Shown here one piece after another: positions 1 through 8,706 of a DNA stretch of 64,000 nucleotides. The notes under the pieces were generated by a model. It saw nothing but the letters and a program-made list of their open reading frames with translations. It was not told the origin of the DNA and ran no database searches. The DNA lies in contig JACWAF010000041.1 in the NCBI GenBank assembly GCA_014874185.1, positions 1 to 64,000 of the forward strand, given 5' to 3'. The position numbers and the translations under genes were made by a program. Each line of letters begins with the position of its first letter. Position 1 is the stretch's first letter. Source of the stretch: Nitrospirota bacterium (GTDB taxonomy: Bacteria; Nitrospirota; Thermodesulfovibrionia; Thermodesulfovibrionales; JdFR-88).

Positions 1-35
1 AGGCCCCAGATGCTGTCCAAAAGACGCCAGACCTT

Positions 36-147
36 GTCATTCCCGCCCCGTATCAGGTACGGGGTAGACTCCAGCGGGAATCCAGGTCCAAAAATACCTT
101 TAAAAAGCCAATAAACTGGATTCCCGCTTAAGACCTGCGTGAATGAC
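36..147. repeat. Nested inverted-repeat element
   Basis: This non-coding element has perfect 7-bp ends (GTCATTC at 36-42 and GAATGAC at 141-147). Inside lies a perfect 12-bp inverted repeat, GCGGGAATCCAG at 74-85 and CTGGATTCCCGC at 116-127. A related fragment (TGTCATTCCCG) recurs near 12305. The form suggests a dispersed palindromic or MITE-like intergenic repeat. No gene is seen in positions 1-329. Confidence 0.55.
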
Positions 148-181
148 GAACCATTTTCGCTTTTTTCTCTTATTTGAAATG

Positions 182-207
182 CTGTCCAAGATATTTATTT
201 TGGACAG
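182..207. repeat. 8-bp hairpin
   Basis: CTGTCCAA at 182-189 is complementary to TTGGACAG at 200-207, with a 10-nt AT-rich loop. The same half-site GCTGTCCAA also occurs at 12-20, so it belongs to the repeated intergenic DNA of this end of the window. There is no U-run, so it is not a clear terminator. Confidence 0.4.
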
Positions 208-229
208 GTGTGGTTTGCGCCCTGAACCC

Positions 230-253
230 AAGGGGGCGTAAGCCCCGTATTTA
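230..253. repeat. Short palindromic repeat, copy 1
   Basis: The stretch GGGG-CGTAAG-CCCC followed by GTATTTA is nearly identical to 61345-61366 (GGGG-CTTTAG-CCCC then GTATTTA), over 61 kb away. Two copies in non-coding DNA suggest a dispersed REP-like family. Confidence 0.4.
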
Positions 254-329
254 TGTCACCGGGAAAAGGCGGCAGCAGAAACTTTCAAATTGCTGAAGGA
301 GTTCGGGCACTGTGGGCCAAAGAGCTTCT

Positions 330-1493
330 TTATTCCTCGTGGAATTCTCTTATATTTTCTATTACATAATCCACATCATCCTCTTTCATCAACGGCTCTA
401 TGGGAAGGCTGAGCACCTCTTCCACAATCCCTTCGCTTTCGGCCAGCGTTCCGGCCATCCTGCACCTGCCCTCGAAGACCCGCATCTTATGAAGCGGCAC
501 CGGATAGTAGACCATAGTGCTCACGCCCGCACCGGCAAGAAATCTTTTAAGCTCGTCTCTTTTTCCGTCCTTTACCCGCACCGTATATTGGTGATAGACG
601 TGGAACTCGCCATTCGAGGGGAATGCGGGCAGGCTGAGCCCGTGCAGGTCTCTGAGACCTTCTTCATATTTCAGGGCTATTCCTCTCCTCATCCCGTTCA
701 GCTCGTCTATGTACTTGAGCTTGGCCAGGATTACGGCGGCCTGAATGGTGTCCAGCCTGGCGTTATAGCCGATGTGGTCGACATTGTATTTGTCGCGCCC
801 GCCGTGCTTCAGGAGCATCCGCACAAGCCCGTCCGTCTCGTCGTCATTGACTGCTATCATGCCCCCGTCGCCGAAGCCGCCCAGGTTCTTCGATGGGAAG
901 AAGCTGAACGCGCCGGCGTCCCCGATTGCGCCCAGCTTCGTTCCGTTCCAGCCAGCCCCGAAGGCCTGCGCCACGTCTTCAATCACGAACAGCCCCCGCT
1001 CGCGCGCAAGCCCCATGATGAGCGACATATCGCACGGCCTGCCGTAGAGGTGCACGGGTATGATCCCCTTCACGCGGGAGCCGTCTTTATCGAGATACTC
1101 CATTATCTTTTCCGCAGAGATATTTCCGGTGCCGGGCTCCACGTCCGCAAAGACCGGCGTTGCGCCGGAACGCAGGATGGCATCTCCGGTAGCCGTGAAT
1201 GTGAACGGGGTAGTTATGATCTCGTCTTCCTGATCGAAGTACTCGCTGCCTTTCAGCCTTATCGCAATCGTCCGCAGGGCAAGCACCAACGCCTCCGTGC
1301 CGGATGAGACCCCTATCGCGTGTTTCGCGCCAAGATAGGCGGCCGCTTCGGTCTCAAGTTCTTTCACTTCCGGGCCGAGAATCCAGCTCTGATGAGAGAG
1401 GCAGCTGGCAAGGGCAAGGTCTATGTCTTTTTTCATGTATTCGTATTCGAGCCTCAGGTCAAGCATCGGTATCTGCCGAAGGGCTGTTATCAT
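330..1493 (-). CDS. DegT/DnrJ/EryC1-family sugar aminotransferase
   Basis: This is a PLP-dependent aminotransferase (387 aa, normal family length) that would transfer an amino group to a keto sugar nucleotide. The motif SFFPSKNLG carries the probable Schiff-base lysine K202. The cofactor-binding GVSSGTEAL (61-69) and [10 protein letters not shown] (171-180) are also present. The start overlaps the stop of the upstream gene by 4 nt (ATGA), so the two are translationally coupled. That neighbour fuses the oxidoreductase and acetyltransferase of the same kind of pathway. This suggests the WbpE/WlbC step (3-keto to 3-amino of a UDP-GlcNAc-uronic acid) in surface polysaccharide synthesis. Family assignment is firm; the exact sugar is inferred. 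Confidence 0.88.
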   Translation of the reverse strand: MITALRQIPMLDLRLEYEYMKKDIDLALASCLSHQSWILGPEVKELETEAAAYLGAKHAIGVSSGTEALVLALRTIAIRLKGSEYFDQEDEIITTPFTFTATGDAILRSGATPVFADVEPGTGNISAEKIMEYLDKDGSRVKGIIPVHLYGRPCDMSLIMGLARERGLFVIEDVAQAFGAGWNGTKLGAIGDAGAFSFFPSKNLGGFGDGGMIAVNDDETDGLVRMLLKHGGRDKYNVDHIGYNARLDTIQAAVILAKLKYIDELNGMRRGIALKYEEGLRDLHGLSLPAFPSNGEFHVYHQYTVRVKDGKRDELKRFLAGAGVSTMVYYPVPLHKMRVFEGRCRMAGTLAESEGIVEEVLSLPIEPLMKEDDVDYVIENIREFHEE

Positions 1494-3073
1494 ACATTTT
1501 CCTCCAGTGGAGTGAGATCATCCCCTCTAATCGCATATCTGCTTTGGCACCTGGGACATCGCGCCTCTACATTTGGGCCGGCTTCCTTGAGCGGCACTCC
1601 GCACTTGCAGACCCATCCGATCCGTCTTGCGGGAACTCCGACCACAAGACCGTACGGGGGCACGTCGCGCTTTACGACCGCGCCCGCGCCGACAAGGGCA
1701 TATTCGCCGATGGTCACGCCGCACACTATAGTGGCGTTCGCCCCTATTGTGGCCCCTTTCTTTACCAACGTGGGCAGAAATTCACTCTTGCGCTCTATGA
1801 ATGCGCGTGGGTTATAAACGTTCGTGAAGACGCAGGAGGGGCCGCAGAAAACCCCGTCCTCAAGCTTTACGCCTTTATACAGTGAGACATTGTTTTGCAC
1901 CTTGCAGTTATTGCCTATCTCCACGTCCGGGCCGATCATCACGTTCTGGCCTATTACGCAGTTTTCGCCTATTTTCGTTCCGGAGAGGACGTGTGTGAAA
2001 TGCCATATTTTAGTGCCTTCGCCTATCCGCACCCCCTCGTCAATAAAAGAGGCCGGGTGGACAGTGAATTTCTTTTCTCCTTCAGGTTTCGCAGACCATT
2101 TTTCCCCATTGGCTTTATATCGGGCGGCTTCAAGTATCCTCAGGACCCTGAGTCCTTCGCTGCCGTCAGTCTCCGGTCTTTTCCTTTCGGCCACGCACTC
2201 CAGAAAGTGCGCCAGTTCCGTCTTCAGCGGCTCGCCCGCCGCGAACGGGACTACTTCGCATTCCGATTTTTTTGCAACAGGCGCCCTGCCCTCCTGCCAT
2301 TCCACTTTATGCGGATAGAGGAAGAGCTTCTCCCGGCTTACGTCGTCGAAGACGGCCATGGCCCTTGAGCCCACAACCGTGAGCTTCTGTTCCTTGAACG
2401 GGTTCAGCCAGCTCACGAAGATATGCCCCTTCAGGCCGCCGCTGAACTCCAGATGGGTGATTTTTATATCCGGTATGCCGTGCGTGAGGTAGTCGCCGCC
2501 GAATGAGGAGACCTTTATGGGCTCCTCCCCCACGAGGGCGAGGACCATTGAAATATCGTGCGGGGCGAAGCTCCACCAGATGTCCTCCTCAGTCCTTATC
2601 CTGCCGATGTTGAGGCGGTTGGAGTATATATACCGGATATCGCCCAGTTGGCCGGATGAGACCATCTCCCTGAGCTTCCTGGCCGCGGGGTGGTACTGCA
2701 GTATATGGCCCACCATGAGGATGCGCCCGTTCGATTCAGCAAGGCCCACCAGCTCCGCCCCTTCCTTTCCGGTGAGGGCAAGGGGTTTTTCCACAAACAC
2801 GTCCTTGCCGGCAAGGATGGCCTTTTTCGCGAGGGCGAAATGCGTAACGGCCGGGGTGGCTATGGCAACGGCCTTTATCTCCGGGTTGCTGAAAACGGAA
2901 TCCGGATCATCCGAAAAATTAATGCCGGGGTACTCCGCCGTCCTTTGCTCCAGCAAATCAGGGCTCTGGTCGCAGGCGGTGTGTAATGCACCCAGTTCAT
3001 TAAAGACCCTGAGCAGGTTTTTCCCCCAATAACCGAGTCCGAGCAGGCTTATAACCCGTTTTGATCCTGGCAT
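1490..3073 (-). CDS. Gfo/Idh/MocA oxidoreductase fused to left-handed beta-helix N-acetyltransferase
   Basis: This 527-aa fusion appears to carry two steps of diacetamido-uronic acid synthesis. Residues about 1-320 form a Gfo/Idh/MocA dehydrogenase: Rossmann GLGYWG near the N-terminus, the FVEKPLA motif and GHILQYHPA. Residues about 335-490 are hexapeptide repeats ([43 protein letters not shown]) like the WlbB/WbpD acetyltransferase. The last 35 residues hold a likely zinc ribbon (CKCG then CPRCQ). In Pseudomonas and Bordetella, WbpB/WlbA and WbpD/WlbB are separate proteins. The next gene is the matching aminotransferase, so oxidation, amination and acetylation lie in two adjacent genes. The substrate is inferred from family and context. 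Confidence 0.85.
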   Translation of the reverse strand: MPGSKRVISLLGLGYWGKNLLRVFNELGALHTACDQSPDLLEQRTAEYPGINFSDDPDSVFSNPEIKAVAIATPAVTHFALAKKAILAGKDVFVEKPLALTGKEGAELVGLAESNGRILMVGHILQYHPAARKLREMVSSGQLGDIRYIYSNRLNIGRIRTEEDIWWSFAPHDISMVLALVGEEPIKVSSFGGDYLTHGIPDIKITHLEFSGGLKGHIFVSWLNPFKEQKLTVVGSRAMAVFDDVSREKLFLYPHKVEWQEGRAPVAKKSECEVVPFAAGEPLKTELAHFLECVAERKRPETDGSEGLRVLRILEAARYKANGEKWSAKPEGEKKFTVHPASFIDEGVRIGEGTKIWHFTHVLSGTKIGENCVIGQNVMIGPDVEIGNNCKVQNNVSLYKGVKLEDGVFCGPSCVFTNVYNPRAFIERKSEFLPTLVKKGATIGANATIVCGVTIGEYALVGAGAVVKRDVPPYGLVVGVPARRIGWVCKCGVPLKEAGPNVEARCPRCQSRYAIRGDDLTPLEENV

Positions 3074-3309
3074 TTTTTCTCCGGCTGGCTCTTCTGGGCT
3101 AGGTACTTTGATGAACTAAGCAAACCTTATCTCAGAATGGTCTTGTTGTCAACAGAAAGAGACGATTCGCGGCCTGCAGAGAGTCTCCCAATTGGGCCAA
3201 AACCCAATTTCAGTCCTGTCTAGCGGAGCTTGGCCGCAATTTTAGAGCAAAACCGGGCAATCTCTATAAGATTTTTTTATAGATAAATGCTTTATCGGAG
3301 ATATCGGAA

Positions 3310-3383
3310 TGCCCCCTGCAGGAATCGAACCTGCGACACCAGGTTTAGGAAACCTGTGCTCTATCCTACTGAGCTAAGGGGGC
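3310..3383 (-). tRNA. tRNA-Arg(CCT)
   Basis: A full cloverleaf reads on the minus strand: acceptor GCCCCCT/AGGGGGC, D-stem GCTC/GAGC, anticodon stem CAGGT/ACCTG with loop TTCCTAA (anticodon CCT), and T-arm GCAGG-TTCGATT-CCTGC. CCA is not encoded. It reads AGG, a codon used heavily in the neighbouring genes. Confidence 0.96.
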
Positions 3384-3468
3384 TAAAAAATATATTAGCA
3401 AATTCCGTTAATTTCCGTCCAGTTATTAATTAGGGCATCTTCTAAAATTCAAATTTTAGAAAAAAGCC

Positions 3469-3497
3469 TTGACAGGGGCTTTCTAATTAGGTTATAA
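3469..3497 (+). promoter_or_regulatory. Sigma70-type promoter of the nuo operon
   Basis: A perfect -35 TTGACA (3469-3474) is followed after 17 nt by TTATAA (3492-3497). Transcription should start near 3504, at most a few nt before the nuoA ATG at 3507. No Shine-Dalgarno sequence precedes that ATG, so the operon mRNA is probably leaderless or nearly so. Confidence 0.8.
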
Positions 3498-3506
3498 AAA
3501 AACATT

Positions 3507-3878
3507 ATGGAACAATTGGGCTACCTCCAGCAGTACGTCCCCGTGCTTGTCCTGATGTTAGTAGCTTTGGGTTTCGGCCTTGGTGCCCTTCTTGTGGGCT
3601 CGCTGGTCAGGCCGAAGAGACCCTATGCCGAAAAGCTCATGCCCTATGAATCCGGCAACCCCCCCGTGGGCGAGCCCCGTTACCGCTTCTCGGTCAAATT
3701 CTACATAATTGCGATGCTCTTCGTGATATTCGACGTGGAAGCGGTATTTCTCTATCCGTGGGCTGTAACCTTTGACAAACTGGGCCTCTACGCTTTCGTG
3801 GAAATGATTATTTTCATAGTCATACTCCTCGTGGGGTATGTTTACGCATGGAGAAAGGATGCCTTCACCTGGGACTAA
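3507..3878 (+). CDS. nuoA: NADH-quinone oxidoreductase subunit A
   Basis: This is a small membrane subunit of respiratory complex I (123 aa). It has three hydrophobic helices (about 8-31, 66-88, 94-116) and the family stretch [10 protein letters not shown] followed by [17 protein letters not shown]. The conserved acidic residues of the second helix ([11 protein letters not shown]) are present. It is the first gene of nuoABCDHIJKLM and begins about 10 nt after the -10 box. The nuoB start lies inside its last 20 nt. Confidence 0.97.
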   Translation: MEQLGYLQQYVPVLVLMLVALGFGLGALLVGSLVRPKRPYAEKLMPYESGNPPVGEPRYRFSVKFYIIAMLFVIFDVEAVFLYPWAVTFDKLGLYAFVEMIIFIVILLVGYVYAWRKDAFTWD

Positions 3879-4422
3879 GATCATAAAACCGGAAGAGAAA
3901 AAGATAATCCTGAACGACTCGGGAGTGGTAGAGATCGAAAAAGACCTCAAGGTGATTCCCGGGGCCAACACCATAATCGCGTCAATAGACAAGATAGTGA
4001 ACTGGGGCCGGGGCTCATCCCTCTGGCCGATGACGTTCGGGCTTGCCTGCTGCGCGATAGAGATGATGACCACCGGCTCCTCCCATTACGACCTGGACAG
4101 GCTGGGCGTCATATTCAGGGGTTCTCCCCGTCAGGCGGATTTCGTGATAATCGCTGGCACGGTCACCAAGAAGATGGCTTCGGTTGTGAGACGGGTTTAC
4201 GACCAGATGCCGGAGCCCAGATACGTAATAGCCATGGGAAGCTGCGCCTGCTCGGGCGGGATATTCAATACCTACAGCACCGTGCAGGGCGTTGACAGCT
4301 TCCTGCCGGTTGATGTCTACATCCCGGGGTGTCCGCCCAGGCCGGAGGCCCTCATGGAAGGCATACTCAAGCTTCAGGAAAAAATAAAACAGGAGCACTT
4401 CAGATGGAGCCCCTTCAGATAG
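3859..4422 (+). CDS. nuoB: NADH-quinone oxidoreductase subunit B
   Basis: This peripheral complex I subunit (187 aa) carries the terminal N2 [4Fe-4S] cluster next to the quinone site. The ligand cysteines are seen in [16 protein letters not shown] and PGCPPRPE. The ATG at 3859 was chosen over the one at 3838: GGAG lies 5 nt upstream, and the protein then begins MPSPGTK with no unlikely extension. It overlaps nuoA by 20 nt and nuoC by 19 nt. Confidence 0.97.
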   Translation: MPSPGTKIIKPEEKKIILNDSGVVEIEKDLKVIPGANTIIASIDKIVNWGRGSSLWPMTFGLACCAIEMMTTGSSHYDLDRLGVIFRGSPRQADFVIIAGTVTKKMASVVRRVYDQMPEPRYVIAMGSCACSGGIFNTYSTVQGVDSFLPVDVYIPGCPPRPEALMEGILKLQEKIKQEHFRWSPFR

Positions 4423-4946
4423 CCGAAAAGATAAAAGAAAAATTCCCGGGCGAGGTGCTCGGCGTGACCGAATTCCGCGGCCAGGTATCGGTCCACCTGA
4501 AAAAGGAAAAACTGCTCGATATCTGCCGCTGGCTGCACGACGACCCGGAAACGGACATGGACTACCTGCGCGACCTCTGCGGCGTGGACTACCTTGGCAG
4601 GAAGGCCCCGCGCTATGAGGTGGTCTATCACCTCTATTCGATAAAAGAGGGGCACATGCTGCGTCTCAGGGCGCAGGTGCCCGAAGGCGACACGAAGATA
4701 GATTCAGTGGTGCCTGTATGGGTGGGCGCGAACTGGCACGAGAGGGAGTGCTTCGACATGTACGGCATCTCTTTCAACGGCCATCCGGACCTCCGCAGGA
4801 TTTTAATGCCTGAGGACTGGGAGGGCCACCCGCTCAGAAAAAATTACCCCGTACAGGGGTTCACCGGCGAGAAAGAATGGAAGGGCTATAAAGAGGTCCT
4901 TGAAAAATCCGAAAGGCTCAAGGAGTTCGAATGGGAGAAGCAGTAG
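4404..4946 (+). CDS. nuoC: NADH-quinone oxidoreductase subunit C
   Basis: This hydrophilic connecting subunit of complex I (180 aa) lies beside NuoD. The 30-kDa subunit signature is present: [20 protein letters not shown] and then [14 protein letters not shown]. The start at 4404 has AGGAG 8 nt upstream and lies inside the end of nuoB. A longer frame opening at 4329 would read through nuoB and was not used. NuoC is separate here, not fused to NuoD as in E. coli. Confidence 0.96.
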   Translation: MEPLQIAEKIKEKFPGEVLGVTEFRGQVSVHLKKEKLLDICRWLHDDPETDMDYLRDLCGVDYLGRKAPRYEVVYHLYSIKEGHMLRLRAQVPEGDTKIDSVVPVWVGANWHERECFDMYGISFNGHPDLRRILMPEDWEGHPLRKNYPVQGFTGEKEWKGYKEVLEKSERLKEFEWEKQ

Positions 4947-6133
4947 GGGAAAAGGGATTCCAGACTAAAGAACTCACGGTGAGCATGGGGCCCCAGCACC
5001 CGGCCACCCACGGCGTGTTGAAGCTGGTGCTGGACCTTGACGGCGAGACCGTCGTTAAATGCACTCCTTACGTGGGCTATCTCCACAGAGGCGTAGAGAA
5101 GCTGGGCGAGAACAGGACCTATTTCTCCGCCCTGCCGCTTACCGATAGACTGGACTACATATCCTCGATGTCCAACAATGTGGGTTACGTGAACGCCGTC
5201 GAGACGCTGTTCGGGATAGAGGCACCAGAGAGGGCCAAATACATAAGGACGATATGCGCCGAGATGAGCCGTATCTCAAGCCACATCATCTGGGTTGCCA
5301 CGCACGCCCTGGACATAGGCGCTATGACCGTCTTCCTCTACTCCTTCCGCGAGAGGGAGTGGATACTGGATTTATTCGAGATGCTCACCGGGGCAAGACT
5401 CACCGTGAGCTATCCGCGCATCGGGGGCGTCCGCAATGACGTCTCGCAGGAATTCCTTGACAGCCTCTACAAATTCGTTTTGGAGTTCCCTGGCCGCGTC
5501 GACGAGTACGAGACGCTTATAGACCAGAACCGTATCTGGCTTCAGAGGACGAAGGGCATCGGCATTATCAGCGCGGAGGAGGCCGTGAACTGGGGCCTCA
5601 CCGGGGCCACGCTGAGGGGCTCCGGCGTGAACTATGACGTGCGAAAGGCCAATCCCTATGACGTCTATGACAAGGTCCAGTTCGACGTGCCGCTTGGCAA
5701 GGCGGGCGACGTGTACGACAGATACCGCTGCAGGATGGAAGAGCTGAGGCAGTCGGCGCGGATAATAAAACAGTGCATAGAGCAGATCCCCGCGGGGCCC
5801 ATCCTTGCGCCGGAGGCGCACAAGTTCGTCCTCCCCCCGAAGGAGAACGTGCTTAAAAGCATGGAAGCGCTGATACATCATTTCATCCTGATAACAAAAG
5901 GGCCCCTTACGGCGCCGGTGGGCGAGGTCTACTCGGCAACCGAAGTGCCAAAAGGGGAACTTGGGTTCTATATAGTAAGCGACGGTTCGGGCAAACCTTA
6001 CAGGATGCGGGTGCGCGCGCCTTCTTTCGTACACGCATCCGTGCTCCCCAGACTCTCGGAGGGACACCTCCTGGCGGACGTAATCGCCAACATAGGCACC
6101 ATAGACATAGTGCTCGGAGAGTGCGACAGGTAG
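4931..6133 (+). CDS. nuoD: NADH-quinone oxidoreductase subunit D
   Basis: This 49-kDa complex I subunit (400 aa) helps form the quinone pocket and descends from the large subunit of NiFe hydrogenases. Conserved stretches include [12 protein letters not shown] near the N-terminus, [10 protein letters not shown], and the C-terminal [13 protein letters not shown] and [14 protein letters not shown] lies 6 nt before the ATG, which overlaps nuoC by 16 nt. The next gene is nuoH after 141 nt; nuoE, nuoF and nuoG are not present between them. Confidence 0.97.
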   Translation: MGEAVGEKGFQTKELTVSMGPQHPATHGVLKLVLDLDGETVVKCTPYVGYLHRGVEKLGENRTYFSALPLTDRLDYISSMSNNVGYVNAVETLFGIEAPERAKYIRTICAEMSRISSHIIWVATHALDIGAMTVFLYSFREREWILDLFEMLTGARLTVSYPRIGGVRNDVSQEFLDSLYKFVLEFPGRVDEYETLIDQNRIWLQRTKGIGIISAEEAVNWGLTGATLRGSGVNYDVRKANPYDVYDKVQFDVPLGKAGDVYDRYRCRMEELRQSARIIKQCIEQIPAGPILAPEAHKFVLPPKENVLKSMEALIHHFILITKGPLTAPVGEVYSATEVPKGELGFYIVSDGSGKPYRMRVRAPSFVHASVLPRLSEGHLLADVIANIGTIDIVLGECDR

Positions 6134-6274
6134 AGGGGTCCGGACGGTTTCAGGTTTTTTGGATTTCAAGTTTAAATTGAAGCAAGGATTTAGAAGCCCG
6201 TGTTCCGCCTTGAAGATGCCGGATGCGGGCTTCGGCGCGAAGCAAAAAAGTAACCGGAGACGCAAGAGGGGATA

Positions 6275-7294
6275 ATGAACTTTCTGGAAATCATATTTCG
6301 GCCGGCCAGCTTTGACGTTATCGTTCAACTCGCCATAATGGTCCTGAAGGTGGTGGTGGTCGTGGGTGTGATAATGCTCCATGTCACGTACGCCACCTAT
6401 TTCGAAAGGAAGAGCATCGGGCACATGCAGGTAAGGCTTGGCCCGATGAGGACCGGCCCCCACGGGCTTTTGCAGCCCATCGCGGACTTCGTGAAGCTCT
6501 TCTTCAAGGAAGACATAATCCCGGCGGCAGCGGACAAGCCGATATTTTACATGGCCCCGGTAATATCGATATTCGCCGGCATGAGCTCGCTTGCCGTGAT
6601 CCCCTTCTTTAACGGGTTCGTGATTGCAAACATAAATATCGGCCTTTTGTTCGTGCTGGCGATGAGTTCGCTCGGGGCCTATGGCATAGTGATGGCCGGC
6701 TGGTCTTCGAACTCCAAGTACTCGTTCCTGGGCGGGCTCAGGTCTTCGGCCCAGGTGATAAGCTATGAGATAGCCCTCGGCCTCTCGCTGGTGGGCGTGA
6801 TGATGATGGCGGGCTCTCTGAACATGACGGAGATCGTGAAGGCGCAGTTGGCCTACCCTACCGGGATGTTTCTTTTCCCGCAGATACTGGGGTTCTTCGT
6901 CTTCATGGTGGCGGCATTCGCCGAGACAAACAGGACGCCTTTCGACCTGCCCGAGGCGGAGAGCGAGCTGGTGGCGGGCTACTTCGTGGAATACAGCGGG
7001 ATGAGGTTCGCCCTCTTCTATGTCGCGGAGTACATCGGCATGATCGTGATGTCGCTGATAGCCATAACCTGCTTCCTTGGCGGCTGGGACGGCCCGTTCC
7101 AGATACCCTACGTGCCCTTCGCGTGGGTATTCATAAAGCTCTATATACTTATCTTCCTCTTCTACTGGATCAGGGCGACCGTGCCGCGCTTCAGGTACGA
7201 CCACCTGATGAGCTTCGGCTGGAAGATACTGATCCCGCTTGCGCTTTTTAACGTAGTGCTTACGGGCCTCCTGAAGACGCTGAATGTCATTTAA
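6275..7294 (+). CDS. nuoH: NADH-quinone oxidoreductase subunit H
   Basis: This membrane subunit (339 aa) bridges the peripheral arm and proton-pumping arm of complex I. It has about eight hydrophobic helices. Family signatures are YFERKSIGHMQVRLGPMRTG (first loop), AETNRTPFDLPEAESELVAG and the C-terminal RATVPRFRYDHLM. The preceding 141-nt gap is the only sizeable break in the operon and carries no gene. Confidence 0.97.
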   Translation: MNFLEIIFRPASFDVIVQLAIMVLKVVVVVGVIMLHVTYATYFERKSIGHMQVRLGPMRTGPHGLLQPIADFVKLFFKEDIIPAAADKPIFYMAPVISIFAGMSSLAVIPFFNGFVIANINIGLLFVLAMSSLGAYGIVMAGWSSNSKYSFLGGLRSSAQVISYEIALGLSLVGVMMMAGSLNMTEIVKAQLAYPTGMFLFPQILGFFVFMVAAFAETNRTPFDLPEAESELVAGYFVEYSGMRFALFYVAEYIGMIVMSLIAITCFLGGWDGPFQIPYVPFAWVFIKLYILIFLFYWIRATVPRFRYDHLMSFGWKILIPLALFNVVLTGLLKTLNVI

Positions 7295-7330
7295 AGCAAT
7301 ATCAGATTCAATAAAGGGGTGGTCAGATAG

Positions 7331-7891
7331 ATGAGATTGAAAAAAGCGGTTAAAACGGTCTTCTTCACGGAGATACTGCAGGGCATGGCCCTGACATTGA
7401 GGTCAATGTTCAGCCATGCCGTGACCCGGCAGTACCCCAAGGAGAAGAGGCCCGCGATGCCCGGCTTCAGGGGGATGCACGCGTTCGTCAGGGACGCGAA
7501 GACCGGCAGGGAAAAATGCATAGCCTGCGGGCTCTGCGGGGCGGTCTGCCCCTCCCAGTGCATCCACATCTACACCAGGGAGGACGATCTGGAGCAAAAG
7601 AAGGTCATAGACCGCTACGAGATCGAGGCGCTCCGGTGCGTCTACTGCGGGTTCTGCGTGGAGGCCTGCCCGGTGGGCGCCATAGCCCTTACCGAGCATT
7701 ACGAGTACTCCGATTATTCCCGCCAGGCCCTCTACTTCGACAAGGAAAAACTCCTCGATAACTGGGACAGGATGATGGCCGGGAAAAAAGGCGAGGAATA
7801 CTTTGAAAAGTTCTGGTTCCCCAAGCGGGACAGCTTCCGTTCCTACGATGGCCAGGCGGTATTCAGAAAACCAAAGGAAGAGGCGAAATGA
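7331..7891 (+). CDS. nuoI: NADH-quinone oxidoreductase subunit I (2x[4Fe-4S])
   Basis: This ferredoxin-like complex I subunit (186 aa) relays electrons through clusters N6a and N6b to NuoB. Two complete CxxCxxCxxxCP motifs are seen: CIACGLCGAVCP and CVYCGFCVEACP. The N-terminal about 60 residues include the amphipathic region that docks on NuoH. It ends in an ATGA overlap with nuoJ. Confidence 0.96.
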   Translation: MRLKKAVKTVFFTEILQGMALTLRSMFSHAVTRQYPKEKRPAMPGFRGMHAFVRDAKTGREKCIACGLCGAVCPSQCIHIYTREDDLEQKKVIDRYEIEALRCVYCGFCVEACPVGAIALTEHYEYSDYSRQALYFDKEKLLDNWDRMMAGKKGEEYFEKFWFPKRDSFRSYDGQAVFRKPKEEAK

Positions 7892-8394
7892 ACGAGATAC
7901 TGTTTGGTTATCTTTCTTTTGCGATACTGGCGCTCTCCATAGCCGCGATAACCAGGAAGAACCCGGTGCATGCCGTCCTTCTCATGATAGTGATGTTCTT
8001 CCACCTGGCCACGATGTACCTTGCCCTCGGGGCGGAGTTCCTGGCCGCCGTGCAGATAATGGTCTACGCCGGGGCGATCATGGTGCTGTTTCTCTTCGTG
8101 GTGCTGGTGCTGAACATAAGGGAAGAGGAAAAAGGCGAGCGGTTCGCGAGCGGCTGGCCCCTTGGGATATCCCTCGCGGCAGGGCTTCTTATCCTGATCC
8201 TGATAATCACTGACAAGGTGTTGACCGGGCGCCAGGGGCAGTTCACTCAGGCGGTCATCCTCCAGGAGACGCATACGAAGGCGATAGGCAAACTCCTTTA
8301 TACGCAGTACGTGTTCCCCTTCGAGGTTGCCTCTCTGATTCTGCTTGTGGCCATAGTGGGCGCCATAGTGCTTGCCAAAAAGAGACTTGGGTGA
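7888..8394 (+). CDS. nuoJ: NADH-quinone oxidoreductase subunit J
   Basis: This five-helix membrane subunit of complex I (168 aa) has the family motif VQIMVYAGAIMVLFLFVV in the third helix. Its start overlaps the nuoI stop by 4 nt (ATGA). NuoK follows after 9 nt with a GAGGTGA ribosome site. Confidence 0.95.
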   Translation: MNEILFGYLSFAILALSIAAITRKNPVHAVLLMIVMFFHLATMYLALGAEFLAAVQIMVYAGAIMVLFLFVVLVLNIREEEKGERFASGWPLGISLAAGLLILILIITDKVLTGRQGQFTQAVILQETHTKAIGKLLYTQYVFPFEVASLILLVAIVGAIVLAKKRLG

Positions 8395-8403
8395 GGTGAT
8401 AGA

Positions 8404-8706
8404 ATGGTAAGCTTGCAATGGTATGTCTGGCTCAGCCTGACACTCTTCATGGTCGGGGTCTTCGGATTTCTCACTAGGAGGAACATAATAATGATGTTCC
8501 TCTCAATAGAGATAATGCTGAACGCCGTGAACCTCTCGCTGGTCTCGTTCTCGCATTTCCTGAACGACCTCAGAGGGAACATAATAGTCTTCTTCGTGAT
8601 AACGGTGGCCGCCGCGGAGGCCGCGATCGGGCTTGCAATACTTATCGCCCTCTTCCGTAACCGCGCCAGCGCGAACGTGGACGAACTGAAGGAGATGAAA
8701 GGATGA
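8404..8706 (+). CDS. nuoK: NADH-quinone oxidoreductase subunit K
   Basis: This is a 100-aa antiporter-like MrpC/NuoK subunit with three helices. Conserved stretches are MMFLSIEIMLNAVNL, with the key glutamate in helix 2, and FFVITVAAAEAAIGLAI, with the second in helix 3. GAGGTGA precedes the ATG. The stop overlaps nuoL by 4 nt. Confidence 0.96.
   Translation: MVSLQWYVWLSLTLFMVGVFGFLTRRNIIMMFLSIEIMLNAVNLSLVSFSHFLNDLRGNIIVFFVITVAAAEAAIGLAILIALFRNRASANVDELKEMKG

Noticed and set aside
5372-7204. Very long open frame (about 610 codons) on the minus strand across nuoD-nuoH
   Set aside because: It is antisense to well-conserved nuo genes, rich in His, Arg and Tyr as GC-rich antisense frames are, and shows no family motif.
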